Shown: positions 1-8,031 of the stretch, in pieces
Layout of the letters: each line of letters opens with the position of its first letter
Position numbering within the stretch: the stretch's first letter is position 1
NCBI GenBank assembly: GCA_038144425.1
Contig: JAYQNS010000002.1
Location: 248,001-312,000, forward strand
Direction: 5' to 3'
Origin: Salivita marina
GTDB lineage: Bacteria > Pseudomonadota > Gammaproteobacteria > Pseudomonadales > Azotimanducaceae
DNA: 64,000 bases
Notes under the pieces: model-generated
The model's input: only the letters and a program-made list of their open reading frames with translations
Database searches by the model: none
Told to the model about the DNA's origin: nothing
Translations under genes and position numbers: made by a program

Positions 1-1
1 A

Positions 2-166
2 GCGGCGGGGGTGCTTGGCCAGGGAGATCAGCTGGGGCAGCTTGCGCCGGGCTTTTTAGCTGACGTGATCGCCGTGGAGGGCGATCCCTTGAGTGATATT
101 GGGCGCATGAGTGCGGTGTCTCTCGTAATCAAGGACGGCGAGGTAGTGCGCTATGAGAGCCCTTAA
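2..166 (+). CDS. Amidohydrolase family protein, C-terminal fragment
   Basis: The gene enters from the left edge and only the last 54 residues are visible. They contain LAPGFLADVIAVEGDPL, the tail signature of metal-dependent amidohydrolases of the imidazolonepropionase-like group, followed by a short strand ending VIKDGEVVRYESP. The metal-binding residues lie outside the window, so the substrate cannot be named. Its stop codon overlaps the start of the following decayed paralogue by 14 bases, which suggests that two related amidohydrolases were once co-transcribed. Confidence 0.8.
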   Translation, partial: AAGVLGQGDQLGQLAPGFLADVIAVEGDPLSDIGRMSAVSLVIKDGEVVRYESP

Positions 167-334
167 GCCCTGGGTGCCCCTGCTGGGGCTGATTGCCCCG
201 GGCTACCGCGCCGACCTCGTGCTTTGGACCGGCGATCCTCTGGAGCTTACGAGCTGGGCGCGCTGGACCATGATTGAGAAATTCGAGACCGCTATCGCAA
301 CCCGGCCCAGCGCGTGACTCCGCCGGGCGGTTAA
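153..334 (+). pseudogene. Remnant of a second amidohydrolase, internally deleted
   Basis: An ATG inside the end of the upstream gene opens a 54-codon frame: a signal-peptide-like start (MRALKPWVPLLGLI) joined directly to APGYRADLVLWTGDPLELTSWA, the C-terminal signature of the same enzyme family. The several hundred residues of catalytic domain that should lie between them are missing. A second break follows: the usual family ending (LRDRYRNP-like) appears in the next reading frame as IRDRYRNPAQR and runs to a TAA at 332-334. This is best read as a tandem paralogue that lost its core by deletion and then decayed. A short expressed exported peptide is a less likely alternative. Confidence 0.65.
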
Positions 335-341
335 GGTCAAG

Positions 342-385
342 GGGTCGCCAGAGAGCGAGGGACTGATTACCATGCCTGGCGACCC
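342..385. promoter_or_regulatory. Inverted repeat in the sodB leader
   Basis: The arms GGGTCGCCAG (342-351) and CTGGCGACCC (376-385) are perfectly complementary over 10 bp and separated by 24 nt, ending 29 nt before the sodB start codon. No T-run follows, so this is not a classical intrinsic terminator. It could end transcription from the amidohydrolase side, stabilise the sodB 5' UTR, or be a regulator site. Confidence 0.45.
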
Positions 386-414
386 TCATTCGTTCATCAG
401 CAAGGAGTCATGCC

Positions 415-999
415 ATGGCCTTTGAGTTGCCCGCTCTGCCCTACGCCCGTGATGCCCTCGCGCCCCACATCAGCGCTGAGACCATCGATTTCCACTACGG
501 TAAGCATCACCAGACCTACGTCGATAAGCTCAACGCGGCGGTGGAAGGGAAACCGGAAGCTGAGGCTTCCCTGGAAGAGCTGATCAAGACCAGCAGTGGC
601 GGTGTGTTTAACAACGCGGCGCAGATCTGGAACCACACCTTCTATTGGAACTCCCTGTCCCCGAACGGCGGCGGTGCCCCCACGGGTGCGCTGGCGGAGG
701 CCATCGACCGGGATCTCGGCGGCCTCGAGGCCTGCAAGAAGGCCCTCGCCGATGCCGTGGGAACGCACTTCGGGTCCGGCTGGGCTTGGCTGGTCCTGGA
801 TGATGGCAAGCTAAAAGTGGAGTCGCTCCACGACGCGGGCAACCCCATGAACTCCGGGCAGACCCCGCTCCTCACCATTGATGCCTGGGAGCACGCCTTC
901 TACATCGATTACCGCAACGCGAAGCCGAAGTACTGCGAGGCGGTGCTTGAGCACCTCATCAATTGGTCCTTCGCAGAGGCGAACTTCGCCAACGCCTAA
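415..999 (+). CDS. sodB: Iron superoxide dismutase
   Basis: A 194-residue cytoplasmic Fe-type superoxide dismutase that converts superoxide to hydrogen peroxide and oxygen. The iron ligands are visible: His27 (FHYGKHH), His74 (WNHTFYW), Asp156 and His160 (DAWEHAFY). Gln70 in AAQIWNH is the position typical of the iron rather than the manganese enzyme. The length is normal. The start is fixed by AAGGAG at 402-407, seven bases before the ATG; a nearer ATG at 410 is out of frame. A strong terminator follows, so the gene is probably monocistronic. It fits with OxyR, rubrerythrin and MsrA elsewhere in the window. Confidence 0.97.
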   Translation: MAFELPALPYARDALAPHISAETIDFHYGKHHQTYVDKLNAAVEGKPEAEASLEELIKTSSGGVFNNAAQIWNHTFYWNSLSPNGGGAPTGALAEAIDRDLGGLEACKKALADAVGTHFGSGWAWLVLDDGKLKVESLHDAGNPMNSGQTPLLTIDAWEHAFYIDYRNAKPKYCEAVLEHLINWSFAEANFANA

Positions 1000-1020
1000 G
1001 GCCTAGGCCCGCTATGGAAG

Positions 1021-1053
1021 CCCCCGGATGCGGTGAGCGCCCGGGGGTTTTTT
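1021..1053 (+). terminator. Rho-independent terminator of sodB
   Basis: The stem CCCCCGG (1021-1027) pairs with CCGGGGG (1041-1047) and is followed by six T residues (1048-1053). It lies 21 bases after the sodB stop codon. Its T-run touches the stop codon of the convergent nadK gene. It is the clearest intrinsic terminator in the window. Confidence 0.85.
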
Positions 1054-1819
1054 ATGGGACGAACTGTTCCTGAAGGATGCGCTCCTCCAGGTTGTGCTCG
1101 GGATCGAAGAGGATGTGCAGTTCGGTTTCATTATCCTGGGCGATGCGTACTTCCACCACGTTACGGACCTCTGTGGCATCGGCCACGGCAGAGACCGGTC
1201 GCTTGTAGTGGTCGAGGACCTCGAAGGTAATTTCCGCCGTCAGGGGCAGCACCGCGCCGCGCCACCGCCGGGGGCGGAAGGCGCTGATGGGGGTCAGGGC
1301 CAGGGCCTGGGAGCCAATGGGCAGGATGGGCCCGTGGGCGGAGAGGTTATAGGCCGTGGAGCCTGCCGGCGTTGCCACCAGAGCCCCATCGCAGATGAGC
1401 CGGTCGATGCGAGTTTTGCCGTCGATGGCGACGCGCAAATTCGCCGCTTGCCGAGTCTGCCGAAGGAGTGAAACTTCGTTGATGGCCCGGGCCTGCTGCT
1501 CGGAGCCGGAATCGCTAATGGCGGTCATGGCGAGGGGGTGGAGGATGGCCCGGGCGGCTTGGTCGATACGTTCCGGGAGGTCGTCCTCGTTATAGGCGTT
1601 CAGCAGAAAGCCCACCGTGCCTCGGTTCATCCCGTAGATGGGTACGCTGCGGTGCATGCTTCGGTGGAGCGTCTCCAGCATGAAGCCGTCGCCGCCGAGG
1701 GCGATGATGACGTCCGCCTCCTCCGCTGACACGTGGGCATAGCGTTTTTCCAAGCTTTCCCGAGCCGCTTGGGACTGGGGGCTTTTACTGCTGACGAAGG
1801 CCAGTCGAGTGTCACTCAT
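1052..1819 (-). CDS. nadK: NAD kinase, alphaproteobacterial-like short form
   Basis: Phosphorylates NAD to NADP in the cytoplasm. The ATP/NAD kinase signature GGDGFML lies near residue 42, followed by YGMNRGTVGFLLN, and ATPAGSTAYNLSAHGP carries the conserved GSTAYN segment. At 255 residues it is shorter than the usual ~290-residue gammaproteobacterial NadK. Both the length and the GMNRGTVGFL motif resemble the alphaproteobacterial group, so horizontal origin or an unusual lineage is possible. The start overlaps the tesB stop (ATGA), so the two genes are probably translationally coupled. Confidence 0.93.
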   Translation of the reverse strand: MSDTRLAFVSSKSPQSQAARESLEKRYAHVSAEEADVIIALGGDGFMLETLHRSMHRSVPIYGMNRGTVGFLLNAYNEDDLPERIDQAARAILHPLAMTAISDSGSEQQARAINEVSLLRQTRQAANLRVAIDGKTRIDRLICDGALVATPAGSTAYNLSAHGPILPIGSQALALTPISAFRPRRWRGAVLPLTAEITFEVLDHYKRPVSAVADATEVRNVVEVRIAQDNETELHILFDPEHNLEERILQEQFVP

Positions 1820-2700
1820 GATTTGGCGTCCCCGTGGAGGCGAATAAGGCCTTCCTGGGCTACGGACGCCACCAGCGTGCCGTCCTGGCTATATATGAGG
1901 CCGCGGTTGAACCCCCGGGCACCCCCTGCAGCAGGACTATCTTGCACGTATAGAAGCCATTCGTCAGCGCGAAAGGGGCCGTGGAACCACATGGCATGAT
2001 CTAGGCTGGCGGTTTGGAAGTTCGGCTGCATGAAAGATACGCCGTGCGGCCAGGTGCAGGTGTCCAGCAGGGTCCAGTCCGATAGGTAGGCAAGGGCGCA
2101 TTGGTGTAGGCGAAGATCGTCTGCCATGGGTTCGCTCACCCGCATCCAGCCCATTTGCGTGGGCGCCCGTTTTTCCGGCTTAAAATCGTTTTGCGGATTC
2201 AGCGCCCGATACTCGATAGGGCGTTCTCGGGTGAATTGGGCCAGCATCTCGGGATCGAGCCCCGCCGCCTCCCCGTGCTGACGGCGGAGCTCCCGCTCCG
2301 GGGTCAGGCTTTCCGGATCAGGGATGTCCTCAGGCATGGCAAAGGCGTGCTCAAGCCCCGGCTCGTCCCTCTGAAAAGAGATGGACATGTTGAACATGGG
2401 GCGGCCGTGCTGAATGGCCACTACGCGACGGGTGGTAAAGGAGCGGCCGTCCCGAATGCGGTCCACGGTGTACAAAATGGGATGGTTTGGGTCCCCTGGG
2501 CGCAGGAAATAGGCGTGAAGGGAGTGGGCGCTGCGAGCGGTGTCGTCTACGGTGCGGGACGCAGCCACGAGGGCTTGCCCGAGCACCTGTCCCCCGTAGA
2601 CCCTTTGCCACGCGTCGTTGGGGCTTATGCCTCGGTAATGATTGATTTCCAGCTCCTCAAGATCGAGGACCAGGAGGAGTTCATCAAGCCGTTCGGTCAT
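1816..2700 (-). CDS. tesB: Acyl-CoA thioesterase II (TesB family)
   Basis: Hydrolyses medium- and long-chain acyl-CoA to free fatty acid and CoA. The protein has the double hotdog layout of TesB: an N-terminal hotdog with YGGQVLGQALVAA and HSLHAYFLRPGD, and a C-terminal hotdog with LDHAMWFH and FNRGLIYSQDG. The start at MTERLDELL gives 294 residues, normal for the family; in-frame sequence upstream of this ATG is unrelated to TesB. It is the first gene of a two-gene unit with nadK. The divergent hydrolase begins 107 bases away, so both promoters share that short gap. Confidence 0.93.
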   Translation of the reverse strand: MTERLDELLLVLDLEELEINHYRGISPNDAWQRVYGGQVLGQALVAASRTVDDTARSAHSLHAYFLRPGDPNHPILYTVDRIRDGRSFTTRRVVAIQHGRPMFNMSISFQRDEPGLEHAFAMPEDIPDPESLTPERELRRQHGEAAGLDPEMLAQFTRERPIEYRALNPQNDFKPEKRAPTQMGWMRVSEPMADDLRLHQCALAYLSDWTLLDTCTWPHGVSFMQPNFQTASLDHAMWFHGPFRADEWLLYVQDSPAAGGARGFNRGLIYSQDGTLVASVAQEGLIRLHGDAKS

Positions 2701-2807
2701 GGCGCACCTCGCCCGGGTGGGGGTGGGGGGATTGTACGGGGCGCGGCGGGCTGCGCCAGTCCCTGGAGAGCGCGGTAAACTGGTGGTCACGCAACGGGAG
2801 CAGTGGC

Positions 2808-3731
2808 ATGACCCAGCAAGACAGTGAGGCTCCGGGATGGTTTCGCCGGGCTCTTAAGGCGCCCTTCGAGGATCGGGAAGTCACGGTGGCGGGAACGTCC
2901 ATTCATTATCTGTACTGGGCGGAGCGGGAAACGCTTCCGGGCCTGGTGCTGGTTCATGGTAATGGCGCCCATGCCCACTGGTGGCGCTTCATCGCCCCCT
3001 TTTTTCTGAAGGAGTATCGCGTTGCGGCCCTGGATTTATCAGGCATGGGTGACTCCGGGCATCGGGAGCATTACAGCCCCGAGCTGTTCGCCGATGAGGT
3101 CATGGCCGTGGCGAAGCATGCGGGCTTTGGCACCGACACTATCGTCGTGGGCCACAGCTTTGGGGGTTTTGTCACTATTCAGACTGCACTTCGCTTTGGC
3201 CATGAGCTTGGAGGTGTGGTGCTCGTTGATTCCCCCGTACGCCCCCCGGATTACGCCTGGGAACGGGATCCAAAGCGTTCTCCTATTCGAGCCAAGCGCG
3301 TTTATCCGGATCGGGCCACGGCAGAGGGCCGCTTCCGCCTCATGCCGCCCCAGGATTGCGAGAACGGCTACATCCTTCGCTATATCGCTGAACACTCCGT
3401 GACGGAGGTGCCGGGCGGTTTCAGCTGGAAGTTCGACGATCGCATGTTTGAAAAGCTGCGCTTCGAGAACCGCGGTGAGGATCTACAGCGCCTTCCGTGC
3501 CGAGTGGCGGTCATGTACGGCGATGATTCTTACCTCTTCGACCAGGAGGTTGCCGACTATATGTTCAAGGTGCTGGACGAGTCCGTGCCCTTCATGGCTT
3601 TGCCCGAGGCGCAGCACCATGTCTTTTTGGATCAGCCCCTCGCTTTCGTCGCGGCCCTGCGCATGCTGCTGGCGGAGTGGCGTCATTCGCGCCCCGATCG
3701 CCAGGCGCCGACTCCCCGGGCCGGCCTGTGA
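2808..3731 (+). CDS. Alpha/beta hydrolase
   Basis: A 307-residue alpha/beta-hydrolase-fold enzyme. The oxyanion-hole segment LVLVHGNGAHAHWW lies near residue 50, the nucleophile elbow GHSFGG near residue 120 and a candidate catalytic histidine in AQHHVFLDQP near residue 270. There is no signal peptide, so it acts in the cytoplasm. The substrate is not predictable; the family includes esterases, haloalkane dehalogenases and epoxide hydrolases. Its stop codon overlaps the GTG start of the YaiI-family gene. Confidence 0.85.
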   Translation: MTQQDSEAPGWFRRALKAPFEDREVTVAGTSIHYLYWAERETLPGLVLVHGNGAHAHWWRFIAPFFLKEYRVAALDLSGMGDSGHREHYSPELFADEVMAVAKHAGFGTDTIVVGHSFGGFVTIQTALRFGHELGGVVLVDSPVRPPDYAWERDPKRSPIRAKRVYPDRATAEGRFRLMPPQDCENGYILRYIAEHSVTEVPGGFSWKFDDRMFEKLRFENRGEDLQRLPCRVAVMYGDDSYLFDQEVADYMFKVLDESVPFMALPEAQHHVFLDQPLAFVAALRMLLAEWRHSRPDRQAPTPRAGL

Positions 3732-4198
3732 GCGCCCCCACCGTTTGGGTCGATGCTGATGCCTGCCCGCGCCCCGTGCGGGACGTGGTCTGCCGCGCCG
3801 CTGAGCGGCGCCAGGTGCGCACCGTCTTCGTGGCCGCGTCCCCGATCAATGTGCCGCGCGGCCGCTTTATCAGTTCTCGCACCGTGGCAGCGGGCTTTGA
3901 TGCGGCGGACGATGCCATTGCCGAGGAGGTCGCCGCCGGAGACGTGGTGGTCACTCAGGACATCCTGCTCGCGGAGCGGCTGGTAACCCAGGGCGCTCGG
4001 GTGACCAATCCTCGGGGAGAGATCTTCGATCGGGAAAATATCGGGACCCGCGTGTCCCAAAGAAACTTCATGGAGGAGGCGCGGGGTGCGGGGCTCGCTG
4101 GGGGCGGGCCGCCGCCCTTCGATGACCGGGACAAGCAGGCCTTCTCAAACAGCTTTGACAAGCTGTTAACCGCTGCGCTCCGAGCTGCCGGGGCCTAG
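3728..4198 (+). CDS. yaiI: YaiI/YqxD family protein (UPF0178, DUF188)
   Basis: A 156-residue member of the DUF188 family, recognised from WVDADACPRPVRD at the N-terminus, DDAIAEEVAAGDVVVTQD in the middle and FDDRDKQAFSNSFD near the end. The acidic residues and fold suggest a PIN/NYN-like nuclease, but no function is established. The GTG start at 3728 overlaps the preceding stop codon (GTGA); longer readings only extend into the upstream gene. The stop shares a CTAG with the stop of the convergent mtnC. Confidence 0.9.
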   Translation: MSAPTVWVDADACPRPVRDVVCRAAERRQVRTVFVAASPINVPRGRFISSRTVAAGFDAADDAIAEEVAAGDVVVTQDILLAERLVTQGARVTNPRGEIFDRENIGTRVSQRNFMEEARGAGLAGGGPPPFDDRDKQAFSNSFDKLLTAALRAAGA

Positions 4199-4905
4199 AC
4201 GAGGCGCTCGAGGGGCAGATCCGTCATGCGGGCCACGGCGAGATGGGTGGTCTCCGCCGCCCGCGCCAGATCCAGCGCGCTGTCCTCCGGCCTTACCAAA
4301 AGGGCCGTTTTGAGCCCCGCGGCCCGGGCCGCATCCAATTCTTCGACGACATCCGACAAAAACATGATGGTGTCCCCGGGCAGCTCCAGGGTGGCGGCGA
4401 TGGCCTGATAGCTCCCCAAGCTACGCTTTGATCCTATCCGGGTATCGAAGTAGCCGGAAAAGAGCGGGGTGAGATCCCCGGCGAGGCTATGGCCGAAGAG
4501 GAGCTGCTGCGCGGCGACGGATCCGGAGGAGTAGACGTACAGCGCAAGTCCCCCGTTGTGCCAGCGCTTCAGAGCCGTAACCGCATCCTCGTAGATGTGC
4601 CCCTTAAGGGCGCCCTCCGCGTAGCCCTGGGTCCATATGAGGCCCTGGAGGGTTTTTAGGGGCGTCCACTTTCGATCCTCGTCGATAAAGCGCTCGAGGG
4701 TGGCGACCACAGCGTCCAGATCTGTGGCATCGACGCTGGCTTCCTCGGCCACCGCCGCTCGGATTTCCTGGACCTCGGGCTCACCCTCGCAGCCTTTGAG
4801 AAAGGGCCTGAGCATGTTTCTCGCGTAGGGAAATAGCACCTCGTGAACGAAGCGAATGCTGCTGGTGGTGCCCTCAATATCGGTGACGACGGCTTTTAGG
4901 GTCAC
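4195..4905 (-). CDS. mtnC: Enolase-phosphatase E1 of methionine salvage
   Basis: A 236-residue HAD-superfamily enzyme that enolises and dephosphorylates 2,3-diketo-5-methylthiopentyl-1-phosphate to the acireductone. The signature VVTDIEGTTSSIRFVHEVLFPYA includes the HAD aspartate in the MtnC-specific form DIEGTT, YVYSSGSVAAQQLLF is the middle motif, and FLSDVVEELDAARAAG is the distal acidic motif. It is the last gene of the tightly coupled mtnB-mtnD-mtnC operon, with a start that overlaps the mtnD stop (ATGA). Confidence 0.96.
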   Translation of the reverse strand: MTLKAVVTDIEGTTSSIRFVHEVLFPYARNMLRPFLKGCEGEPEVQEIRAAVAEEASVDATDLDAVVATLERFIDEDRKWTPLKTLQGLIWTQGYAEGALKGHIYEDAVTALKRWHNGGLALYVYSSGSVAAQQLLFGHSLAGDLTPLFSGYFDTRIGSKRSLGSYQAIAATLELPGDTIMFLSDVVEELDAARAAGLKTALLVRPEDSALDLARAAETTHLAVARMTDLPLERLV

Positions 4906-5453
4906 GCGCTTGCCTCATAGCGCGGGAACTGCTCGGCGATGGGGTTGCCCGTGAAGTTCGCTACCCAGCCCTCGGGGTTTGAAAAAATTCGAATGGCCAG
5001 GAAGAGGGGCTCGGGCCCCATGTCAAACCAATGCTTGGTCAGGGCGGGCACGGTGAGGAAGTCTCCCCGCTCGCAAAGGATCTCAAAAACCTGCGGCCCC
5101 AGGTGCAGGGTGAAGAGCCCCGACCCGTCTACGAAGAAGCGGACCTCGTCCTCGGCATGGGTATGTTCCGCCAAGAATTTGCCCCGGGCTTCGCTGGCTG
5201 CGGGGTTGCTTGGCGTCATGCTGACCACGTCGCAGCTTTGGTAACCGCCGTCCGCCATGATGCGTGCGATTTCCCCGTCATAGCGTGCCAGGACAGCATC
5301 CTGGGTGGCGCCGGCAGCGATATCGTCATGGGTAGGCCACCGTTCGAAGCGCACGCCGTGGGGAGCGAGGGCTTCAGCGATGGCGCCAGGATCGCTGTGC
5401 TCCGCTAGGGGTTGGGCGCCGTTTTGGTCGTCAAAGATTCTGAGTCGGCTCAT
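4902..5453 (-). CDS. mtnD: Acireductone dioxygenase
   Basis: A 183-residue cupin that cleaves the acireductone with O2 to 4-methylthio-2-oxobutanoate and formate (iron form) or to an off-pathway product (nickel form). The metal ligands are in EHTHAEDEVRFFV (two His and a Glu) and in TKHWFDMG (the last His). It lies between mtnB and mtnC with four-base overlaps on both sides, so the three enzymes are probably made together. The oxo-acid product is the substrate of the aminotransferase at 12466-13647. Confidence 0.96.
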   Translation of the reverse strand: MSRLRIFDDQNGAQPLAEHSDPGAIAEALAPHGVRFERWPTHDDIAAGATQDAVLARYDGEIARIMADGGYQSCDVVSMTPSNPAASEARGKFLAEHTHAEDEVRFFVDGSGLFTLHLGPQVFEILCERGDFLTVPALTKHWFDMGPEPLFLAIRIFSNPEGWVANFTGNPIAEQFPRYEASA

Positions 5454-6106
5454 GGCGAGGCCTCCGGGCTGGGCAGGGAAAGAGCGTGTTCAAGGAGGGA
5501 CACAAGCGCTTCCATGTGGCGCTCCGCGTCGAAAAGGGAGGCGCCCCATACATAAGCACCGTGGCCGCGGATTAGGTAGGCCGGGGGCGCACTGGTAAGC
5601 CCGTGCTGGGCGGCGACCACAGCCAGATCGACTTCCGTCATGTCTTGGCTGTTCGGCACTACGGGGATGGCTTGATGGCTTTCGTGGGTGTGCACCCCGG
5701 GAAAAGCCTTGAGCAGTTCCGCGCCCTTGAGCTCCACGGCCGCGGCCCTCGGGTACCGCTCGGTCCAGATCACCGTGCTCGGGGCGTGGGCATGCAGCAC
5801 GGCCCCAAGGCCGCTATCGCGCGCGTAAAGTGCGAGATGGAGCGCGGCCTCCGCCGAGGGCTGAGCACCCTCAGCGCCATCGAGCACCGTGCCGTCGAGC
5901 CCCATCAGCACGAGGGCGTCGCCGGTGAGAAAGCGCTTGTGCCCCCCGGAGGCGGTCACGAGGGCGCGATCGTCGTCGACACGGAGGGACAGGTTGCTGC
6001 TCGTGGCAGGGGTCCAGCGCCGTCCATAGAATCGCTCCGCGACCGGGCTCAGAGCCTGGGCACCGTAGTGGCGCAGAAGCGGGCCCGGAAGCTTGGGGCT
6101 TAGCAC
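5450..6106 (-). CDS. mtnB: Methylthioribulose-1-phosphate dehydratase
   Basis: A 218-residue class II aldolase/adducin-family enzyme that dehydrates 5-methylthioribulose-1-phosphate. The signature includes TPATSSNLSLR, ASGGHKRFL, the zinc site VLHAHAPSTVIW, VHTHESHQ and LIRGHGAYVWG. It is the first gene of the operon with mtnD and mtnC. The genes for the earlier steps (nucleosidase or phosphorylase, kinase, isomerase) are not in this window. The short gap to the divergent exonuclease should hold its promoter. Confidence 0.95.
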   Translation of the reverse strand: MLSPKLPGPLLRHYGAQALSPVAERFYGRRWTPATSSNLSLRVDDDRALVTASGGHKRFLTGDALVLMGLDGTVLDGAEGAQPSAEAALHLALYARDSGLGAVLHAHAPSTVIWTERYPRAAAVELKGAELLKAFPGVHTHESHQAIPVVPNSQDMTEVDLAVVAAQHGLTSAPPAYLIRGHGAYVWGASLFDAERHMEALVSLLEHALSLPSPEASP

Positions 6107-6235
6107 AGGAAACCTCCGCCAAGGGCGAATCGGGGGGAGCGAGTGTACCTTGGGCGTCGAAGCTTTTTCAGCCTTCAGCCGTGCCTGGCACCGGGGGGCG
6201 GGCTACAATGCGCCGGGAACGGGGAGGCACGCGAC

Positions 6236-6790
6236 ATGAAACATGAGGATAGTCGGAGCGCAGGGCGCCCCTGGCCCATTATGTTGGATGTAGAAGCCTC
6301 CGGCTTCGGCCGGGGCAGCTATCCCATCGAAATTGGTCTGGCATTTCCCGATGGCACCTCCGTGGCTTATCTGCTCCGTCCGGAGCCCGATTGGACCCAT
6401 TGGGATGAGGGTGCAGAGCGTGTCCACGGCCTTCCCCGAGCTAAGCTCCTCGCCGAGGGGCGTCCCGTGTTAGAGGTGGCTGCCCTGCTGAATGCCCAGC
6501 TCGCGGGCAATCGGGTGTACAGCGATGCCTGGGGCTTTGATGCAGCCTGGGTGGCGCGGCTTTTCGACGCTGCCGGGCTCAGTCAGCACTTTCGGATCGA
6601 CACGGTTCGAAATTTGATTGCGGAAACTGCCTTACCGTCCTGGGCCTCGGCCCGGACCCGGGCTGAGGCCCGCCTGGGGAAGGCTGCCCATCGTGCGGAG
6701 CATGATGCGAAACTGCTGCAAGCCAGCGTGCTCGAACTCTGGGCGCTTGGCGGGCCGCCCCCCTTAGACGAAGGATCTGCCTCGTGGTGA
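6236..6790 (+). CDS. 3'-5' exonuclease domain protein (DnaQ-like)
   Basis: A 184-residue protein with DEDDh-exonuclease features: MLDVEASGFG near residue 17 (first Asp and Glu), SDAWGFDAAW in the middle (an Asp) and HRAEHDAKLL near the end (catalytic His and Asp). It is probably a single-domain nuclease acting on short RNA or DNA ends; the target is unknown. The ATG at 6236 was preferred because the in-frame sequence before it looks non-coding. Its stop overlaps the GTG start of nupC. Confidence 0.75.
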   Translation: MKHEDSRSAGRPWPIMLDVEASGFGRGSYPIEIGLAFPDGTSVAYLLRPEPDWTHWDEGAERVHGLPRAKLLAEGRPVLEVAALLNAQLAGNRVYSDAWGFDAAWVARLFDAAGLSQHFRIDTVRNLIAETALPSWASARTRAEARLGKAAHRAEHDAKLLQASVLELWALGGPPPLDEGSASW

Positions 6791-8031
6791 GCTTGCTGGG
6801 GGTCCTCGTGCTTCTGGGTTTGGCCTGGATGCTATCGACGAATCGCCAAGCCATCGCCTGGCGTACGGTCCTTGGGGCCCTTTTGCTGCAAGCGCTCATC
6901 GGCGGCTGGGTTCTCGTCATGCCCTCGGGTATCGCCACGCTGGAAGCCGTCTCTGCTGGAGTGGGTCAAGTGCTGGCCTACAGCCGGGAAGGCATTGAAT
7001 TTATGTTTGGCTGGTCCGCCAATGGCGCCATGGAATCGCTGGCGGCCTCTATCGAGGCGAAGGGCTTTGCGCCGATCTTCGCCGTGAATGTGCTGCCCGT
7101 GATCGTGATCTTTTCTGCACTGGTCTCCGTGCTCTATCACCTCGGCATCATGGGCTGGACCATTCGCCTTCTAGGGGGCGCTCTGCAGCGAGTTCTGGGC
7201 ACTAGCCGTCCCGAATCCCTTTCCGCCGCAGCGAACATCTTCGTAGGGCAAGCGGAAGCCCCCTTGGTCGCTCGACCTTTCATTCCTACCATGACCGCCT
7301 CGGAGCTCTTCGCCATCATGGTGGGCGGTTTGGCCAGCATCGCGGGGTCCGTCATGGCGGGCTACGCCGCGATGGGCATCGAACTCAAATATCTGATTGC
7401 CGCGTGCTTCATGGCCGCCCCCGGGGGGTTGCTCATGGCCAAGATGGTGATGCCGGAGACGGAGCAGCCTAAGAACGATCTCGCAGAGCTTGATGACCTT
7501 GAAAGCATGAAGAGCGTGAACCTCTTCGATGCCGCAGCCTCCGGGGCGCTCTCGGGGATGCACATCGCTTTGGCCGTGGGGGCCATGCTCGTGGCCTTCA
7601 TTGCGCTCATGGCCATGGTGAATGGGCTTCTGGGCGCTCTCGGGGGCTTGATCGGATACCCAGAGCTGACCCTCGAGCTGATTCTCGGCTGGGTCTTCCA
7701 GCCCCTGGCTTGGGTGCTCGGCGTGCCCTGGGCAGAGGCAGAGGCAGCGGGCAGTTTCATCGGGCAGAAGCTCGTGCTCAATGAGTTTGTGGCCTACCTA
7801 TCCTTCACGGAGCAGCGCGCCGCCTTTGCCCCCCTTAGCCAGGCGATCATCACCTTCGCGCTTTGCGGCTTCGCCAATTTCTCCTCCATCGCTATCCTGC
7901 TCGGGGGGCTAGGGTCCGTGGCGCCGAACCGCCGCGAAGACATTGCTCGCTTTGGTCTCCGGGCCTTACTCGCGGCCACCCTGGCCAATCTCATGAGCGC
8001 GGCCCTCGCCGGGTTCTATCTCAGCCTATGA
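6784..8031 (+). CDS. nupC: Concentrative nucleoside transporter (CNT/NupC family)
   Basis: A 415-residue inner-membrane protein with many hydrophobic segments. CNT family motifs are present: NIFVGQAEAPLVARPF, GSVMAGYAAMG, LNEFVAYL and CGFANFSSIAILLGGLG. It probably imports nucleosides with Na+ or H+. The GTG start at 6784 overlaps the exonuclease stop by seven bases, and its own stop overlaps the next ATG, so three genes form one unit. Nucleoside uptake next to a nuclease suggests nucleotide scavenging, which is an inference. Confidence 0.93.
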   Translation: MVSLLGVLVLLGLAWMLSTNRQAIAWRTVLGALLLQALIGGWVLVMPSGIATLEAVSAGVGQVLAYSREGIEFMFGWSANGAMESLAASIEAKGFAPIFAVNVLPVIVIFSALVSVLYHLGIMGWTIRLLGGALQRVLGTSRPESLSAAANIFVGQAEAPLVARPFIPTMTASELFAIMVGGLASIAGSVMAGYAAMGIELKYLIAACFMAAPGGLLMAKMVMPETEQPKNDLAELDDLESMKSVNLFDAAASGALSGMHIALAVGAMLVAFIALMAMVNGLLGALGGLIGYPELTLELILGWVFQPLAWVLGVPWAEAEAAGSFIGQKLVLNEFVAYLSFTEQRAAFAPLSQAIITFALCGFANFSSIAILLGGLGSVAPNRREDIARFGLRALLAATLANLMSAALAGFYLSL

